In this document: positions 61,273-64,000 of the stretch, one piece after another | Position numbering within the stretch: position 1 is the first letter of the stretch | Layout of the letters: each line of letters begins with the position of its first letter | Assembly: GCF_007670255.1 (NCBI RefSeq) | Contig: NZ_SZVS01000002.1 | Location: 1 to 64,000 of the forward strand | Origin: Paenarthrobacter nicotinovorans | Lineage (GTDB): Bacteria > Actinomycetota > Actinomycetes > Actinomycetales > Micrococcaceae | Direction of reading: 5' to 3' | DNA: 64,000 bases | The notes under the pieces: model-generated | What the model was told of the DNA's origin: nothing | Databases searched by the model: none | Seen by the model: the letters and a program-made list of their open reading frames with translations, nothing else | Made by a program: the position numbers and the translations under genes

Positions 61273-62975
61273 TGAGCGGGTCCGTGAAAGCCAAGAAGAA
61301 GTCACCAGCCGCTGAAAAGACAGCGGAAGGAAAGCTCCAGCAGGCCAAATCCGAGGCCGCGGTACCTGCGCTCGGATTCAAAGGCATGCTCCGGTGGGCC
61401 TGGACCCAGCTGACCAGCATGCGCACGGCGCTGTTCCTGCTGCTGCTGCTTGCTGTGGGAGCAGTCCCGGGTTCGCTTTTCCCACAGCGCGCCGCCAATC
61501 CGGTCACCGTCACGGAGTGGATCAAGAACAACCCGGCAACCGGGCCATTCCTTGACGCCCTCCAGATGTTCGACGTCTACTCCTCAGCCTGGTTCTCGGC
61601 CATCTACATCCTGCTCTTCATCTCGTTGATCGGCTGTGTCACGCCGCGCGCCATCGCGCACTACAAGGCCATGAAGTCCCAGCCGCCGCGGACCCCGAAG
61701 CGCCTGTCGCGGCTTCCGGAGTACGGCACCCTGGCGCTGCCCGCCGACGCCGGGATTCCGGCGTCGAAAGCCATCAACGATGCCGCCGGGCTGCTCAAGA
61801 AGCGCGGCTACCGCGTCGAAGTGCGGGACGTCGACGGCGCCCTGCCGTCCCTGGGCGCCGAGCGCGGCTTCCTGAAGGAAGTGGGCAACCTGGTGTTCCA
61901 CACCTCGTTGATCGGCGTGCTGGTGTCCGTGGCCATCGGCGGCCTTTTCGGGTACAGCGGCCAGCGCATCCTGGTCGAAGGCGAAACGTTCGTGAACACC
62001 TTGGTGGGCTACGACCAGTTCACGCCGGGGACCAACTTCCAGAGCAGCTCGCTCCAGCCGTACTCCCTCCGTTTGGACAAGTTCCAAGCGACGTTCGACC
62101 GGGAATCGCCCAAGAAGACCGGCCAGCCGATCGACTACACGGCCGAGGTCACCACCAAGGAGAACCCGGACGCCCCCGAGCAGAAGCAAGTGCTCAAGGT
62201 CAACGACCCCGTTTCCCTGGGCGGAACCAGCCTGTACCTCACGGGCAACGGCTACGCGCCTGTGGTCACTGTCCGGGACGGCGACGGCAATGTGGCCTTC
62301 CAGGGACCTGTGACTGCCAAAGTGCAGGGTGCCAACTACTACTCCTCGGTTGTCATCAAGGTCCCGGACGGCAAGCCCGATCAACTCGGCTTCAACGGCT
62401 TCTTCCTGCCCACCGCATTCGAGTCGGACCAGGGAATCTCCTTCAGCGCCGACCCGGCATTGGCCAACCCCCAGCTGACCCTGGATTCCTACTACGGTGA
62501 CCTGGGCCTGGATGATGGCGCGCCGCAGAACGTCTTTGAACTGGACGTCAGAAACCTCACCCAGCTGAACGGGCGCAAGCTCGAGGCCGGCGGTATCGTG
62601 TTGGGTCTGGGCCAGAGCGCCACGCTGCCCGAAGGCAAGGGAAGCATCAGTTTCGACAGCGTCAAGAAGTACATCGGCGTTGACATCCACCACAACCCGG
62701 GCCAGCTGTACGCCTTGATCTTCGGCCTGCTTGCCGTGGCCGGCCTGATGGTCTCCCTGTACGTCAACCGTCGCCGCGTGTGGGTCCGTACCGGGACGCA
62801 CGAGGACGGCCGCACCATGGTGGAGTACGGCCTGCTTGCCCGCGGCGAAGACCACCGACTCGCAGGCGAAGCCGCAGCTTTGCGTGAACTCTTTGCCCGC
62901 GAATGGAACATCCCCGACCCGACGGAGCCCCCCGCCCCGCGAACCGTCTCTTCCTCAACCTCGAAGGACCAGTAA
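61272..62975 (+). CDS. resB: Cytochrome c synthase subunit ResB/Ccs1
   Basis: 567 residues. SMRTALFLLLLLAVGAVPGS and AWFSAIYILLFISLIGCV are two of about four helices; LFGYSGQRILVEGETFVNTL, then a large extracellular domain with LYLTGNGYAPVVTVRDGDGN and a final helix ALIFGLLAVAGLMVSLYVNR. Works with CcsB to deliver and attach heme to cytochrome c. Start ATG at 61272 (GATG); N-terminus Lys-rich. Confidence 0.95.
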   Translation: MSGSVKAKKKSPAAEKTAEGKLQQAKSEAAVPALGFKGMLRWAWTQLTSMRTALFLLLLLAVGAVPGSLFPQRAANPVTVTEWIKNNPATGPFLDALQMFDVYSSAWFSAIYILLFISLIGCVTPRAIAHYKAMKSQPPRTPKRLSRLPEYGTLALPADAGIPASKAINDAAGLLKKRGYRVEVRDVDGALPSLGAERGFLKEVGNLVFHTSLIGVLVSVAIGGLFGYSGQRILVEGETFVNTLVGYDQFTPGTNFQSSSLQPYSLRLDKFQATFDRESPKKTGQPIDYTAEVTTKENPDAPEQKQVLKVNDPVSLGGTSLYLTGNGYAPVVTVRDGDGNVAFQGPVTAKVQGANYYSSVVIKVPDGKPDQLGFNGFFLPTAFESDQGISFSADPALANPQLTLDSYYGDLGLDDGAPQNVFELDVRNLTQLNGRKLEAGGIVLGLGQSATLPEGKGSISFDSVKKYIGVDIHHNPGQLYALIFGLLAVAGLMVSLYVNRRRVWVRTGTHEDGRTMVEYGLLARGEDHRLAGEAAALRELFAREWNIPDPTEPPAPRTVSSSTSKDQ

Positions 62976-64000
62976 TGCCAGCCATCAACGAAACCCTGGG
63001 CCAGTACAGCGAGCTGTTCATGCTGTTGGCCGCCGGCACGTACACCGTGGCGTTCATCGCTTTTGCCTGGGACCTGGCGAAGAGCAGCAAGACCTTCCAG
63101 GCAGTGGACCTCAAGGCCGCGGCCATCTCCACCGGCGAGAAGGTAGCTGTCGGCGCCGGTCGCGTTGGGGCTGCTTTGTCAGGTCCCGACGCCGGTGGGC
63201 CGGTCGGGCGGGCCGAGCGGCCGACGTCGGGCCCCACCTACGCGGGCGGAACCGCCGCGGGCGACATGCGGTACACGGCCGAACGACGCGTTCCGGCGCG
63301 GGTGGCTGTTGCCCTGACGGTCCTTGGCGTCCTGATCCATGGCGCAGGAGTCGTAACCCGGGCCCTGGGCGCCGGCCGTGTCCCGTGGGGCAACATGTAC
63401 GAGTTCCTCACCACGGGTGCGTTCGTGGCGGTGGCCGTCTTCCTGATCACCCTGATCCGCCGCGACCTGAGGTTCCTGGGCACGTTCGTGCTGGGCCTGG
63501 CGATCATCATGCTGGTGGCCGCTTCCGTGTCCTTCTGGACCCCTGTCGGCCACCTGGTTCCCGCGTTGCAGAGTTACTGGCTCATCATCCACGTATCCAT
63601 CGCCGTCCTGTCGTCGGCGTTGTTCACCCTGACCTTCGCCATGTCCGTGCTGCAGCTGCTGCAGTCGTACCGGCAGAAGAACCTGGCCGCAGGACGCAAG
63701 GACAACCTGGCTTTCATGCGGGTGGTCCCCAACGCACTGAGCCTGGAAAACCTTTCCTACCGCATCAACGCGATCGCCTTCATCGGCTGGACGTTCACCC
63801 TCATGTTCGGCGCCATCTGGGCTGAGAAAGCCTGGGGCCGTTTCTGGGGCTGGGACCCGAAGGAAGTGTGGACCTTCGTGATCTGGGTTGTGTACGCCGG
63901 GTACCTGCATGCCCGTGCGACGCGCGGCTGGACCGGAACCCGCGCAGCGTGGTTGTCGATCGTCGGTTATGCCTGCGTCATTATCAACTTCACCCTCGTA
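62975..64000 (+). CDS. ccsB: Cytochrome c synthase CcsB/CcsA (3' end beyond the window)
   Basis: 342 residues to the window edge without a stop. Starts at TAATG after resB. The WWD heme-handling motif WGRFWGWDPKEVW is at 287-299; IIHVSIAVLSSALFTLTFAM carries His206, and further helices surround it. About eight helices so far (SELFMLLAAGTYTVAFIAFA at the N-terminus). With ResB it forms the heme exporter/ligase. The loop 40-100 is Gly/Ala-rich. The last helix and stop are missing. Confidence 0.93.
   Translation, partial: MPAINETLGQYSELFMLLAAGTYTVAFIAFAWDLAKSSKTFQAVDLKAAAISTGEKVAVGAGRVGAALSGPDAGGPVGRAERPTSGPTYAGGTAAGDMRYTAERRVPARVAVALTVLGVLIHGAGVVTRALGAGRVPWGNMYEFLTTGAFVAVAVFLITLIRRDLRFLGTFVLGLAIIMLVAASVSFWTPVGHLVPALQSYWLIIHVSIAVLSSALFTLTFAMSVLQLLQSYRQKNLAAGRKDNLAFMRVVPNALSLENLSYRINAIAFIGWTFTLMFGAIWAEKAWGRFWGWDPKEVWTFVIWVVYAGYLHARATRGWTGTRAAWLSIVGYACVIINFTLV

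Overview
The window is high-GC DNA from an actinobacterium of the Micrococcaceae, most like Arthrobacter/Paenarthrobacter. Evidence: many GTG starts and 1-8 bp gene overlaps; actinobacterial families such as bS22, BldC, a Tad pilus locus beside a DEAH helicase, a zinc-ribbon-free TopA and system II cytochrome c assembly; and gene order recalling mycobacterial neighbourhoods (ssd-cpaF-tadB-tadC-pilin-helicase; ppx-isomerase-proC-bldC-bS22-serB1-glutaredoxin; PGM-TlpA-CcdA-ResB-CcsB). The genus is inference; no search was run.

Layout. 1-6.7 kb: DeoR-type regulator, acetyl-CoA synthetase, a Pro/Ala-rich membrane protein, endonuclease III with a Nudix hydrolase, and a YegP-like protein. 6.9-13.7 kb: an orphan family A polymerase divergent from a compact seven-gene Tad pilus operon. 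13.7-21.3 kb: DEAH helicase, GNAT protein, TrhO, two paralogous lipoproteins, a methyltransferase and an ArsR-type regulator. 21.5-33.5 kb: housekeeping genes: topA, Ppx/GppA, a TIM-barrel isomerase, proC, a TrkA/TrkH-type potassium uptake pair, AcuC, a second ArsR regulator and gdhA. 33.5-35.7 kb: divergent lactate dehydrogenase and its GntR regulator with two perfect operators.

35.7-50 kb is the accessory island. A LacI regulator is followed by a Gfo/Idh oxidoreductase, SDR dehydrogenase, KdgD-like aldolase-family enzyme, enolase-superfamily dehydratase and semialdehyde dehydrogenase. Then come a reverse-strand pair (oxidoreductase-DUF6807 fusion and a degenerate M24 protein) and a sugar ABC transporter lacking its ATPase. 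Near-identical LacI-type operators in front of the catabolic operon, in the central divergent gap and before the binding protein suggest one regulon, probably oxidation of a uronic or related sugar acid to 2-oxoglutarate.

50-64 kb: an acetylxylan-esterase-like enzyme; DAHP synthase behind a probable leaderless Trp/Tyr/Phe attenuator peptide; BldC; the 32-residue ribosomal protein bS22; a DUF559 gene bracketed by two 32-bp-period tandem arrays; HAD phosphatase; glutaredoxin-like protein; Rex; two paralogous PQ-rich membrane proteins; YceI; and the cytochrome c maturation operon, whose ccsB runs off the end.

Several repeat hairpins and tandem arrays abut or supply stop codons, the main unexplained structural pattern. 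No tRNA, rRNA, CRISPR array, transposase or prophage was recognised.
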